A DNA stretch of 64,000 bases from Cyprinodon diabolis (Eukaryota > Chordata > Actinopteri > Cyprinodontiformes > Cyprinodontidae), in the NCBI GenBank assembly GCA_030533445.1, contig CM060065.1, forward strand, positions 8,388,474 to 8,452,473, given 5' to 3'. How positions within the stretch are numbered: position 1 is the stretch's first letter; each line of letters starts with the position of its first letter. The position numbers were made by a program, and so were the translations under genes. Positions 11,601 to 23,600 of this stretch are shown piece by piece. Under the pieces are notes generated by a model. The model searched no databases, was not told the DNA's origin, and saw only the letters and a list, made by a program, of their open reading frames with translations.

Positions 11601-14600
11601 AGGAGAAAATGATGAGAAAAAGAGCAGAGAAAGTGTGGACTGCTGGAAGAACTGAGGTGAACTGGTGAAAGAAAAGTGAAATGGTGCTCAAAGATGACCC
11701 TGAACATTTAGAGGATGTTTGGCTCAACCTGCTGCTGTGAAGCAGGATTCTCCACCATGAACAGAATCAGAAATAAATATGGATCCAGGCTGAAAATGAG
11801 CTCCTTGATATGTGCTTTAGAATGGCTTTGTCTCCACTCAAACCCAGGTTTAAAGCCTAAAGCCCACTGCTCTCATTAAGACAGAACAAAGACAAAAAAA
11901 TAAAAAAAAAGGTCAGTTCAGGTGTTTGATGAAATATGGGAATCAGGAAAATGTCTATCAACCAACCTGAACGATTGTTGTTCTCTACTTAAAAAAACAC
12001 TTTAGATTTTAAAATGCAAAAAAAATGTCTATTTTTTTTTATTTTTATTTAAAGGTCAATATATAACATTTTATTCAATTCAGTTTATTTTTTATAGCGC
12101 CGATTCACAACAGCTGTCATCTCAAGGCAATTTACAGTTCAGCAGATCATCCAGTCACATTGATTTAATGTTTTAAATTTAAGCAAAACCAGCTGATTGC
12201 ATCGACTCATTGACTGAAAGACAATCCCTCACACTAAGCATGCTTGTAGCGACAGTGGAGAGGAAAAAATTCCCGTGTGAGCAGTCATCTGCCGAGGCCG
12301 ACTGGGGTTTAAGGAGACAGAAGCAGAGATACAAAAGGTAACTGTGAACCAGCTCCACAGGCGGCCCCATCCAGGAAACACACAGCCAGGCAGACGAGCT
12401 TTGAGCAATCTCCCATGTCAGAGGACGAAGAGAGCACATCCAGCCAGTCACAGTCAGAGAAACAGGACTACACTGAAAAACAGGCCAAGCTCCAACAGCT
12501 ATAAACAAAGTTGTTGATGGAAGCAGCACAGTTAATATTTCTCTCCAAACAGGAACAGACGACATGGAGGCATAAAAACCTCATTTTATTTCAGTGTTAA
12601 ATTCTGTTTAAAGTAACAGATTATAATTGAAAATGTCACCGGACCTTTACTGGTTGGTGATCTATTTTATTCGGACCCCGCTGATTTTTAATTGGTTACC
12701 CCTGCTTTAGACTCATCAACATTAATAAAAGATGTCTGTATTTACTTTTACTGTAATGTGTTTTTAGCAAAACACTTTCAATCTGCACCATTTTAGAAGT
12801 TCTGCGGATTTATTGTTTGTTTTTTTATCTGTATAGTTGTGATGAAAATCTTGTAGTCTTTTATATCATGCTGCACTCTTAATAGAAAAGTTCAAAACTG
12901 GGGGTGGGTCTGTCTGCTGGAAAGGCTTTGTACAGGTTGAGGTTATTTATGTTTAAAAAAAGGTGACAATCTGGAACATTTGGAGAGGGAATCATCTGGA
13001 TCCAGACGTGCAGGAAAGCTGGCTTTAAAGGAGTCCTCTCTGCTGGCTGTAATGTGTTTCCGTATGCGTTTTTTTTTTTCAGAGCCGATGCTCAGCGCTC
13101 TGCTGAGGAGAATGCCGAACCTGGAGTCAGCAGAGATCCATCAGTTGGTCAACTGTCCGGAGTCCTTCACACCCGACATGCGCTGTCTGATGGGGGAAAC
13201 GCCTGGTGTTTCTGGTTACTACGTGCTGGCAGGGATGAACTCCTCGGGTCTGGCCTTCGCCGGAGGAGCTGGGAAGTAAGCAGAAAATCTACAATAACTG
13301 GGTTCACCAGAGAAAGCCTTGCACTGAATGTGAAAGAAGAGTTTTGAATGCGCTGTGAGGTTGACGCTCTGATCGATTGTTGAGTGAAGCTTAAACAGCC
13401 TCCTCCTGCCGTGTGGTCTGCATGCAGGTACCTGGCAGAGTGGATGACCTACGGCTACCCCACCGCCAACGTCTGGCCTCTGGACATCAAGCGCTTCGGA
13501 AACCTGCAGAGCAGCAGAACCTTCCTGCGACACAGAGTGATGGAAGTCATGCGTGAGTAATGACACTAAGGATTTCTTTTCTAATAAAGGTCAGAGCCTC
13601 AACAGGTCATTCATTTAACTCCACTTTCTGCTTCAGTTTGTGAGTTTATAGACAATGAGATGGAACGGATGCATCGGTATATATTTCAGTATTTTCTATT
13701 TCTGTGTTTTAAACCTTTCAATCATTCAATTCTCTCCCTTGCAGTTTTTGTTCATTGCTCATTCTTTATTTAAAGTCTGACTGCTGGATGCTCTAAATCT
13801 GATAATTTGATCAGATTTAGGAGAGAGTCGACATGGAGGCTGAATGTTTTACAGCGAATTAGCTGCTCTCTGCTTTTGATTTCAGCCTCTTTTATTGAAA
13901 ATACTGGATTTTGTAAGGCTTGCATTCGATGCTAGGTTCACACCTAAAGCAGCAGGAGCAGCAAAAACACGTGTGCTGCTTCATTTTTGATGATTGTACA
14001 AGTTTGGTTCTGACGCGTTCTAGCCGCGGTCAAAAAGTGGGTCTGATGCGCGTTGGGCGGAGCTACTCTATCCTTACTTTGCCTGGAACAATAGCAGCTA
14101 TATTTGCTGTGATCAGTGGGTAAAACGTAGTTTGATTCTATTTTGAAGTGAGAAAGTCCACCTGAAAACATCTTCAGTGCAGCCAGTTCATCCAGATTAC
14201 CGTCCTGCCTTTAAATATTATTTCTCTGTGGGAGCCGCTCAGATCCCCGTACACCGGCGGTTTGCTGTCAGTAGGAATCCCATTCAATAGCAGCCTCTGA
14301 CCCGGTCACCTTCTCGCGGTTTGCCGCAGCGGCTGGAAGGTGTTTTTGTATGCAATCCAAAATGCAGGCACCAGGATAATTTAAGCGAACATGTTTTTCC
14401 GTCAGATTTCGGTGTTTTAAGTTAATTTAGCACTTAGAGCATCGTGTGCGTCAGATGCTCCGAAACTCATGCCCTGCTGCTCTAGACACGCCGCTCCTGC
14501 TGCTCTAGACGCGCCGCTCCTGCTGCTCTAGACGCGCCGCTCCTGCTGCTCTAGACGCGCCGCTTATGCTGCTCTAGACACGCCGCTCCTGCTGCTCTAG

Positions 14601-17600
14601 ACGCGCTCTAGACGCGCCGCTCCTGCTGCTCTAGACGCGCCGCTCCTGCTGCTCTAGACGCGCCGCTCCTGCTACTCTAGACGCGCCGCTCCTGCTGCTC
14701 CTGCTGCTCTAGACGCGCCGCTCCTGCTGCTCTAGACGCGCCGCTCCTGCTGCTCTAGACGCGCCGCTCCTGCTGCTCTAGACGCGTTGCTCCTGCTGCT
14801 CTAGACGCGCCGCTCCTGCTGCTCCTGCTGCTCCTGCTGCTCTAGACGCGCCGCTCCTGCTGCTCTAGACGCGCCGCTCCTGCTGCTCTAGACGCGCCGC
14901 TCCTGCTGCTCTAGACGCGCCGCTCCTGCTACTCTAGACGCGCCGCTCCTGCTGCTCCTGCTGCTCTAGACGCGCCGCTCCTGCTGCTCTAGATGCGCCG
15001 CTCCTGCTGCTCTAGACGCGCCGCTCCTGCTGCTCTAGACGTGCCGCTCCTGCCGCTCCTGCTGCTCTAGACGTGCCGCTCCTGCTGCTCTAGACGTGCC
15101 GCTACTGCTGCTCTAGACGTGCCGCTCCTGCCGCTCCTGCTGCTCTAGATGTGCCGCTCCTGCTGCTCCTGCTGCTCTAGACGTGCCGCTCCTGCTGCTC
15201 TAGACGTGCCGCTCCTGCTCTAGACGTGCCGCTCCTGCTGCTCTAGACGTGCCGCTCCTGCTGCTCTAGACGTGCCGCTCCTGCTGCTCCTGCGGCTCTA
15301 GACGTGCCGCTCCTGCTGCTCCTGCTGCTCTAGACGTGCCGCTCCTGCTGCTCCTGCTGCTCTAGACGTGCCGCTCCTGCTGCTCCTGCTGCTCTAGACG
15401 TGCCGCTCCTGCTGCTCCTGCGGCTCTAGACGTGCCGCTCCTGCTGCTCCTGCTGCTCTAGACATGCCGCTCCTGCTGCTCTAGACGTGCCGCTCCTGCT
15501 GCTCTAGACGCGCTCTAGACGCGCCGCTCCTGCTGCTCTAGACGCGCCGCTCCTGCTGCTCTAGACGCGCCGCTCCTGCTACTCTAGACGTGCCGCTCCT
15601 GCTGCTCCTGCTGCTCTAGACGCGCCGCTCCTGCTGCTCTAGACGCGCCGCTCCTGCTGCTCTAGACGCGTTGCTCCTGCTGCTCTAGACGCGCCGCTCC
15701 TGCTGCTCCTGCTGCTCTAGACGCGCCGCTCCTGCTGCTCTAGACGCGCCGCTCCTGCTGCTCTAGACGCGCCGCTCCTGCTACTCTAGACGTGCCGCTC
15801 CTGCTGCTCCTGCTGCTCTAGACGCGCCGCTCCTGCTGCTCTAGACGCGCCGCTCCTGCTGCTCTAGACGCGCCGCTCCTGCTGCTCTAGACGCGCCGCT
15901 TCTGCTGCTCTAGACGTGCCGCTCCTGCCGCTCCTGCTGCTCTAGACGTGCCGCTACTGCTGCTCTAGACGTGCCGCTCCTGCTGCTCTAGACGTGCCGC
16001 TCCTGCTGCTCTAGACGTGCCGCTCCTGCCGCTCCTGCTGCTCTAGACGTGCCGCTACTGCTGCTCTAGACGTGCCGCTCCTGCTGCTCCTGCTGCTCTA
16101 GACGTGCCGCTCCTGCTCTAGACGTGCCGCTCCTGCTGCTCTAGACGTGCCGCTCCTGCTGCTCTAGACGCGCCGCTCCTGCTGCTCTAGACGCGCCGCT
16201 CCTGCTGCTCTAGACGCGCCGCTCCTGCTGCTCTAGACGTGCCGCTCCTGCTGCTCCTGCGGCTCTAGACGTGCCGCTCCTGCTGCTCCTGCGGCTCTAG
16301 ACGTGCCGCTCCTGCTGCTCCTGCGGCTCTAGACGTGCCGCTCCTGCTGCTCCTGCTGCTCTAGACGTGCCGCTCCTGCTGCTCTAGACGTGCCGCTCCT
16401 GCTGCTCCTGCGGCTCTAGACGTGCCGCTCCTGCTGCTCCTGCTGCTCTAGACATGCCGCTCCTGCTGCTCTAGACGTGCCGCTCCTGCTGCTCTAGACG
16501 TGCCGCTCCTGCTGCTCCTGCGGCTCTAGACGTGCCGCTCCTGCTGCTCCTGCGGCTCTAGACGTGCCGCTCCTGCTGCTCCTGCTGCTCTAGACATGCC
16601 GCTCCTGCTGCTCTAGACGCGCCGCTCCTGCTGCTCTAGACGCGCCGCTCCTGCTGCTCTAGACGCGCCGCTCCTGCTGCTCTAGACGCGCCGCTCCTGC
16701 TGCTCCTGCTGCTCTAGACGTGCCGCTCCTGCTGCTCTAGACGTGCCGCTCCTGCTGCTCCTGCGGCTCTAGACGTGCCGCTCCTGCTGCTCTAGACGTG
16801 CCGCTCCTGCTGCTCTAGACGTGCCGCTCCTGCTGCTCCTGCGGCTCTAGACGTGCCGCTCCTGCTGCTCCTGCTGCTCTAGACGCGCCGCTCCTGCTGC
16901 TCTAGACGCGCCGCTCCTGCTGCTCTAGACGCGCCGCTCCTGCTGCTCTAGACACGCTGCGGGACCTTTGCTGCGCCTTAATGTACGTTAACCATTGACT
17001 TTGCATGTAAACTAGCTGCTGTGATGCTTTAGGTGTGAACATAGCATTAGAGGGAATGCATAAAGGGGCTGCTGTAGTATGCTCACTGCCATTTTAAGAT
17101 GCTAAAGGGTGATCCTAATTGAAGCACTGAGAGAGAACAGTATGAGCGATTAGAAAACCTGAGTTTGGAAACCTTAAATCTAATTGAATGTGTTGTTTTA
17201 AGTCAAGGTTGGTTAGAAGGGGAGTGGCGGCCCAGTGCTTAGGGCATAGAGCTTGGAATCCACAGGTTATGAGTTCAAGCCCCACTCCCACAGACTGCCA
17301 CTATGTGTACTAACGATATATTAATCGTTAGTTTGTGAATATTCTACAAAACTGGTCGAATAATAAGTTTAGAACTCTGGAAAAAACTTAAATATTGTTG
17401 CAGGACTTTACCTCTATGCCCCGATGCTTTATCTTTTCGTTAACTTGTGCTTTACTGGGGTTTGTTTGTCTCTATTTAGCGCTGCTGTATGAGCTGAAGG
17501 TTCCTCGCTGGGACTTCCAGACCGGCCGGCAGCTGAGGACGAGTCCCCTCTATGACCGCTTGGACACCCAAGGGGCGCGCTGGATGGAAAAACATGGCTT

Positions 17601-20600
17601 TGAAAGACCCAAATACTTTGTTCCACCAGGAAAAGGTGCAAACACTACTCAGCATCAACATTAAACCTTCAGGGATCAATGTAAGGTTCAGCTCCAAGGA
17701 CGCTCCTGAGGGAAGCAACAGGAAGTCAATAGTTTGACTTCTGAGAATTTTTCTGCATTAACTGACTCTTATAAGCTCTACCAAGAAAAGGATTTTATGG
17801 AAACCATTCGTTTATTTAACATCACAGCTTTAAACAACAAGAGTTTGAGTTTATAAAGTACAGTTTATCTTTGCTTTTTGTTTGTTTTTCTGGTAGATCT
17901 GCTTTCCCTGGATCAGAGTAAGACCTTTTATAAGCCAGACTGGTTCGATATTGTTGGAGCAGAAGTGAAATGCTGCAAAGAGGCCGTCTGTGTCATCGAC
18001 ATGTCCTCCTTCACCAAGTTCGAGCTCACTGTGAGTCTCAGCAGCTTTTATAGTCGCCCGCAGATCAGTTAGAGGAAAAAGAATAGTCTCTTTTCTATTC
18101 GCAGCTCCTGATTGTTTAGCAGTTTTTAAACATCATCTTTATTATCATTGCATTGATCTGCATCCCAGTAAAACACTACAAGGGGCAGCTGGTCTCTAAT
18201 ATAACAACCTAACAAGGTCAGGTTTCTGATTTGTTCAGCTATGTTACTGTTAATCTTTACTTAATCATAACAAAAACACCCACACACCTGCCTCTTCTGA
18301 TGCCACATAAAGCAATTTATTAGAATGTTTTCTCATTGTATTGCTTGTTTTTAATTAACCTCCTCCTTCAAAGCTGCTTACTTCTATTCTCTACAGCTAA
18401 AGTTAGATATTTAATAGAACACTGCATGATTTCCAGGGAAATTTGGCCCCAATCAAACTCATAAAGTTGATCTGTGAACAGAACCGAGAGCAATTGATAC
18501 CACCAGATTTCATTTTCAATCCCTTTGACCAATCAGGTCAGTGTGTTTATGTGAAGATATAAAGAGTCCCAGGACATTGTTTTCTACAGAGCTACAGTTT
18601 TAATAACATAATACAGGACAGAAAATCATTTTGGGCCAGCAGCTGTCCCCAGAATGCACCTGTAGAGAAGCCTGCATCATCCTGGCAGTCAGAAACAGAG
18701 AAGATGTTGCGTTCGTGTAAAGCAGGGGTCTGCAACATTTACAAACCAAAGAGTCCAGCAAAGTAAAGGTCATTTAGAGCTGCATATATTATATAACCTG
18801 TTAACAAAACACAACATTTTTTATACCTGCAATAGGAAATCTGTTTCCATTTTTTTTCACCTTTTAGAACAATGAAAATATGGAAATCTGTATAAAGATA
18901 AAGCAGGAATTTTCTTCTGTAGGATATAATTTGATGTAAAAACTTAAAAACTAAAACAGAATTTGCATATTAATGTCAAGAAAAAAAAAAGTTGTAAACA
19001 CATCTTTTGATCATTTAATTTAATTCTGTTCTAAAAATGTAAATATTCTTTAAAAACCCACTAACGTTTCTAAGGCTAATATATTATACATTTGTTTATT
19101 TTTAATATTGCTTTTAGTTACTGTTAAGGGCCCTTGTAGGGGGTCCAAAGAACCCCTTCTGGCTCTGGAGCTGCAGGTTGCAGACCCCTGGGCTAATAAA
19201 AGATGAGATGGCATGCTGGTCGTCATGTCAAATCATATTATTAATTAAAGACAAGCCAGAAGGATTAATGATGTTATAATAAGCCCATGAAATAAAACCA
19301 GAAACAGATTCGGAGCTTTTAAATTTCTGATCATCATCATCCTTTGGTTCAGCCTGACCATCCACAGCTGCATCCATCACATGTTACAGCTCAAATGCTT
19401 CAGCATCAGATCTGTCTAAAAGCACCACTAGTGTTTGCTAACTCTGGTCGGTTCAATACCTAAATCCTTTGGTGGAAGGATTTAACTGATGCTATAACCT
19501 CTCCTTCCGTCCTGCCGTCTCAGTCTACAGGGGAGCAGGCTTTGGAGCTGCTGCAGTATCTGTGTGCCAACGACCTGGACGTCCCCGTCGGACACATAGT
19601 CCACACCGGCATGCTGAATGAGAGAGGAGGCTATGAGAACGACTGCAGCGTGGTGCGCATCAGCAAGAACAGGTTGGAGCTGTTTAAGGAAGGAGGGACG
19701 CTGCAGACATGTGGTCAAGTCTCACTTAAAAAGTAGATTTTAAAATAAGGGGTTTTTTTTCTTCAGTTTCTTCATCATCTCTCCGACTGACCAGCAGGTC
19801 CACTGCTGGTCTTGGATAAAGAAGCACATGCCCAATGACCCACACCTCTACCTAGAGGATGTGAGCTGGAAGTACACCGGTGAGCAGAGGCTGGATGGAC
19901 AGCTTCCCCCTCAGCCTCTTATGCTACGTTCACACTTAAAGCAGCAGAAGCAGCTAGTTTACATGCAAAGTCAATGGTTGATGCGCATCTATGCGCAGCA
20001 AACGGTCCCGCAGCGCGTCTGAGCATCTGACGCACGTAATGTACTTCAGAAGCAGCAGCTGCTGCAGTTGGAAAAGTTTATTAATGCCTAGCGTTTAACG
20101 TTTATTAAAGCACCTGCTGGTAAAATATGTTCAATTTTATAATTCTGGTGCCTGCAGTTTGGATTACATACGTGAAAAACGGCTTCCAGGCGTTTTGAAC
20201 ACTAGCGGAAAACCACGAAGAGGCGACCGGCCCAGAGGCTGCTGTTGCTCAGACTCCTGCCCGTGTACGGGGGTCTGAGCGGCTCCGACAGAAACAATAT
20301 TTGAAACCATGATCGTAATCTGGATGAACTGACTACACTGATGTAGTTTTGAGGTGGACTTTCTCACTTAAAATGATATTAAACTACTTTTTTCCCACTG
20401 ATCACAGCAAATATAGTTGCCATTGTTACAGGCAAAGAGAGGATAGGATAGCTCCGCCCAACGCGCATCAGAACTAATTTTCTACCACACAGCTGGAGCA
20501 GCAAAGATGCTTCAGCCGTGCGTCAGAACTAAACTTGTACAAGCATAAAAAATGAAGCAGCACGTTCGTTTTTGCCGCTCTTGCTGCTTTAGTGTGAACG

Positions 20601-23600
20601 TAGCATTAAAGACCTTATCTACTGATTGACTCGCTTATCTTTTACACCTAGCTTTGAATCTGATTGGTCCACGAGCGATGGATGTCCTGGCTGAGCTATC
20701 CTACGTCTCCATGACACCAGAGCACTTCCCCTCCATGTTCTGTAAGGTGAGAAAGAGGAGCAGACGGGCTTTGTTTTGGGCTTCGTTCTCGCCCTCATGT
20801 TTGCTCTGTTTGTGTTTGCAGGAAATGAGTGTGGGCTATGCCAACGGGATCAGAGTGATGAGCATGACTCATACCGGAGAACCAGGTTTCATGCTCTACA
20901 TCCCTATAGAGGTGCAAACATGACAGGATGTTTAACAGGAGAAATTTTCCACTTTTAGTGATGAAGTTGAATCATTTACCTTTTCTCTGTACAATGATTT
21001 TCACTATAAGTAACTGGAAAAGAGTTTTAACAACCGAAAAATTCACACTCTGAATGAATATCTGAATTTTCTGTAATCCACATCACAATCAGGCTCATTT
21101 TATAAATTCCTTCCTTTAAACTGGATTTTATGCACATTCACCAGTTTTTTTGGTATTGTTTTTAGATTTGAAAATACTACCTCAGCTACTTGTCATTATT
21201 GCTAAAATAGCTCAAAGTTGGTGTCATTTGACTCAGTATTTCCCTTATTAAAGGACCCAAATCTAGTGGATTATGATAGAATAAGGCTATAGGCTCCAAG
21301 TGACCGTCCTGATTGGGTTTAGTCTATTTTGAGCCTAAACAGAATCTCAGGACCAGGTGTAATGAGTTGACATACGGTAAACAGACATGGCGCCATCTAC
21401 TGGCAGCTGCACTGAACTACCAGAAAGCCACATGGTAACCTTTGATTTCAATTCAGTTTATTTATGTTGCACCAACTCACAACTCATGTCATCTCCAGGC
21501 ACTTTACGGTTCACCAGATCACACAGTCAGATTGATTTAAAGTTTCTATCTAAGGAAAACCAGTTGATTGCATCGACTCAGGCCCCGTCCACACAAAGTC
21601 AAAACGAACACGAAACGCTAATATTTTCCAGAACGTTTGTCTTAAAGACGGAGACGTAAAATCAATGTGATCGACCACATGAATGCATGAAAACGCTGCA
21701 AAATGTATGCCAGGCCTGTAAGTGGCGCTGTGGTGCCAAAGTAAAAATAGGCGAAAACGGGCAACAAAATGTTGGGCATGCGCAGTAATATTTATACAAC
21801 AACCAAACCGGAAAATGGCCCTGCGGGTCCATTTTCGTGGTTCAGTCAAATTCAGGTGATGAACTATGTCGTCTATATTGCTCTGTTCTTCTTCCTGGAG
21901 ATATTCCAGAAGAAGAAGATTCTGTTGTAAGCCCGACAGCAGGGTGAGTAGCATGAGCAGCAACCATTCAACACAGTACGGCGCCATTGTTGTTGTGATA
22001 CTGTGTCGCGCATGCGTGTAAGAAAAAAATGCGGTTAGAGCTTAAAGATGGAAACGCGAAAACGGCGTTTCAAAATCTTCCCACTCTGAAGGCTGAATAA
22101 AAAAAAAGATTGTTTACAGACCCCCGAAACGCCGGCTTCGTATGGATGAGAGGCTGGTTTGGTGAAAAATTTGTGCGTTTAGGCCAGGGTTTGACTTCGT
22201 GTGGACGGGGCCTGAATGACTCGAATGCAATCCCTCACACTAAGCATGCTTGTAGCGACAGTGGAGAGGAAAGACTCCCTTTTAACAGGAAGAAACCTCC
22301 AGCAGAACCAGGCTCAGTGTGAGCGGCCATCTGCCAAGGCCCACTGGGGTTCAAGGAGACAGAAGCAGAGATAGAAAAGGCAGCTGTAAAAGGCGGCCCC
22401 GTCCAGGAAACACACAGCCAGGCAGACGAGCTCCGAGCCAGCTCCCATGCCAGAGGATGAAGAGAGCACATCCAGTCACAGTCAGAGAAACAGGACTACA
22501 CTGAAAAACAGGCTCCAACATCTATAAACAAAGTCAAACAGGAACAGATGAGACGAGGCTACTATGAGAAAAAGCCGAGAGAGCAGAACGTTAGAGATTT
22601 AACTAACAGATTCTGCAGAGTGGGAGAATAGATAGAATGATGAAAAGGGGCCCATATGTCCTCTAGAAGCCTAATTGATTGCCCAAAAATAGTGAAGGCT
22701 AACATGTTTATCAATATTGCCACTTCCTGAGCTTTAAGTGTTCTCCAATGATCAGACTGCTTGATCTTGGACTTTTTTTCTTTTGTTTTTCGCCCCCAGC
22801 TATGCTGGAAGTTTCATACTTCCTCACCTCCTTTGTTTCGGCTTGTTGACCAATTGCATGCCAGTGCAGTGATCATGTTATGTTTTTATGGTTTATATTC
22901 ACTGAAAGGCTTTATTTACCAACAAACGGAGCCAAAACAAAGTTTAAAGGACAAAACTTACCATTATACCAACAGAACGCTGTTATTTGTCATTAGAAGG
23001 TTGTATGACTAGAGGGACTTGCAGGCATATAAATGAATACATAAAAAGTCAAATAATGACTGTGTACCTTTAAAGTATCTTTTATTTTGCGGGTCCCTTT
23101 TAATGTAAAGCGTATAGACAGTGTTACTGGTGTCCATCCTCTTCCACTTCATTGTTTGCTGCTGCTTTGGCTTGTTTTCTAAATTTCCTGTCAATGAGCT
23201 GAAAACTGCAATCAATGATCTTAAACTCACATTAAACTAGTTATGGAAACTTCTACAGACTGATCTTCACTTATGGATTGTCCATAAATCTGGTTCTGAG
23301 GCCAGAAAGAAATGAGATGTAGGACCACTTACCTTGTTAGATTGGTTTGATGTCCTCATAAAAGCAGTAGGATAGCTTTATGTCAGCTTCTGATTGACAT
23401 ATTATCTTCGTATGATGCTTTATAGTAACAAGGATTTACATGTTTAAAAAAATGTTTAGAGGCCTAGTGGCTGATGTTGGTGTATTCATCTTTCCTTCAG
23501 TACGCGCTGCACGTGTACAATGAGGTGATGTCAGTGGGGCAGAAGTATGGCATCCGTAATGCAGGGTACTACGCACTGAGGAGCCTTCGCATCGAGAAAT

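Larger units (their letters stand above)
13825..17193 (+). repeat. Dispersed repeat W, copy 2, split by element Z
   Basis: The left part is 13825-13929 and the right part 17047-17193. Both match W copy 1 on either side of the insertion, including CCTCTTTTATTGAAAATACT on the left and GAGAGAACAGTATGAGCGAT on the right. Confidence 0.7.
20912..23500. other. pdpr intron 15
   Basis: About 500 bp of unremarkable AT-rich DNA, then repeat A copy 3 with its nested element, then 800 bp with nothing recognised. Confidence 0.45.

Noticed and set aside
14474..16958. CRISPR array
   Set aside because: Units are contiguous and near-identical without unique spacers, in an animal intron; it is a minisatellite.
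17219..17300. Functional tRNA gene
   Set aside because: Only A- and B-box-like motifs are present; arms do not pair into a cloverleaf and the sequence behaves as a SINE head.
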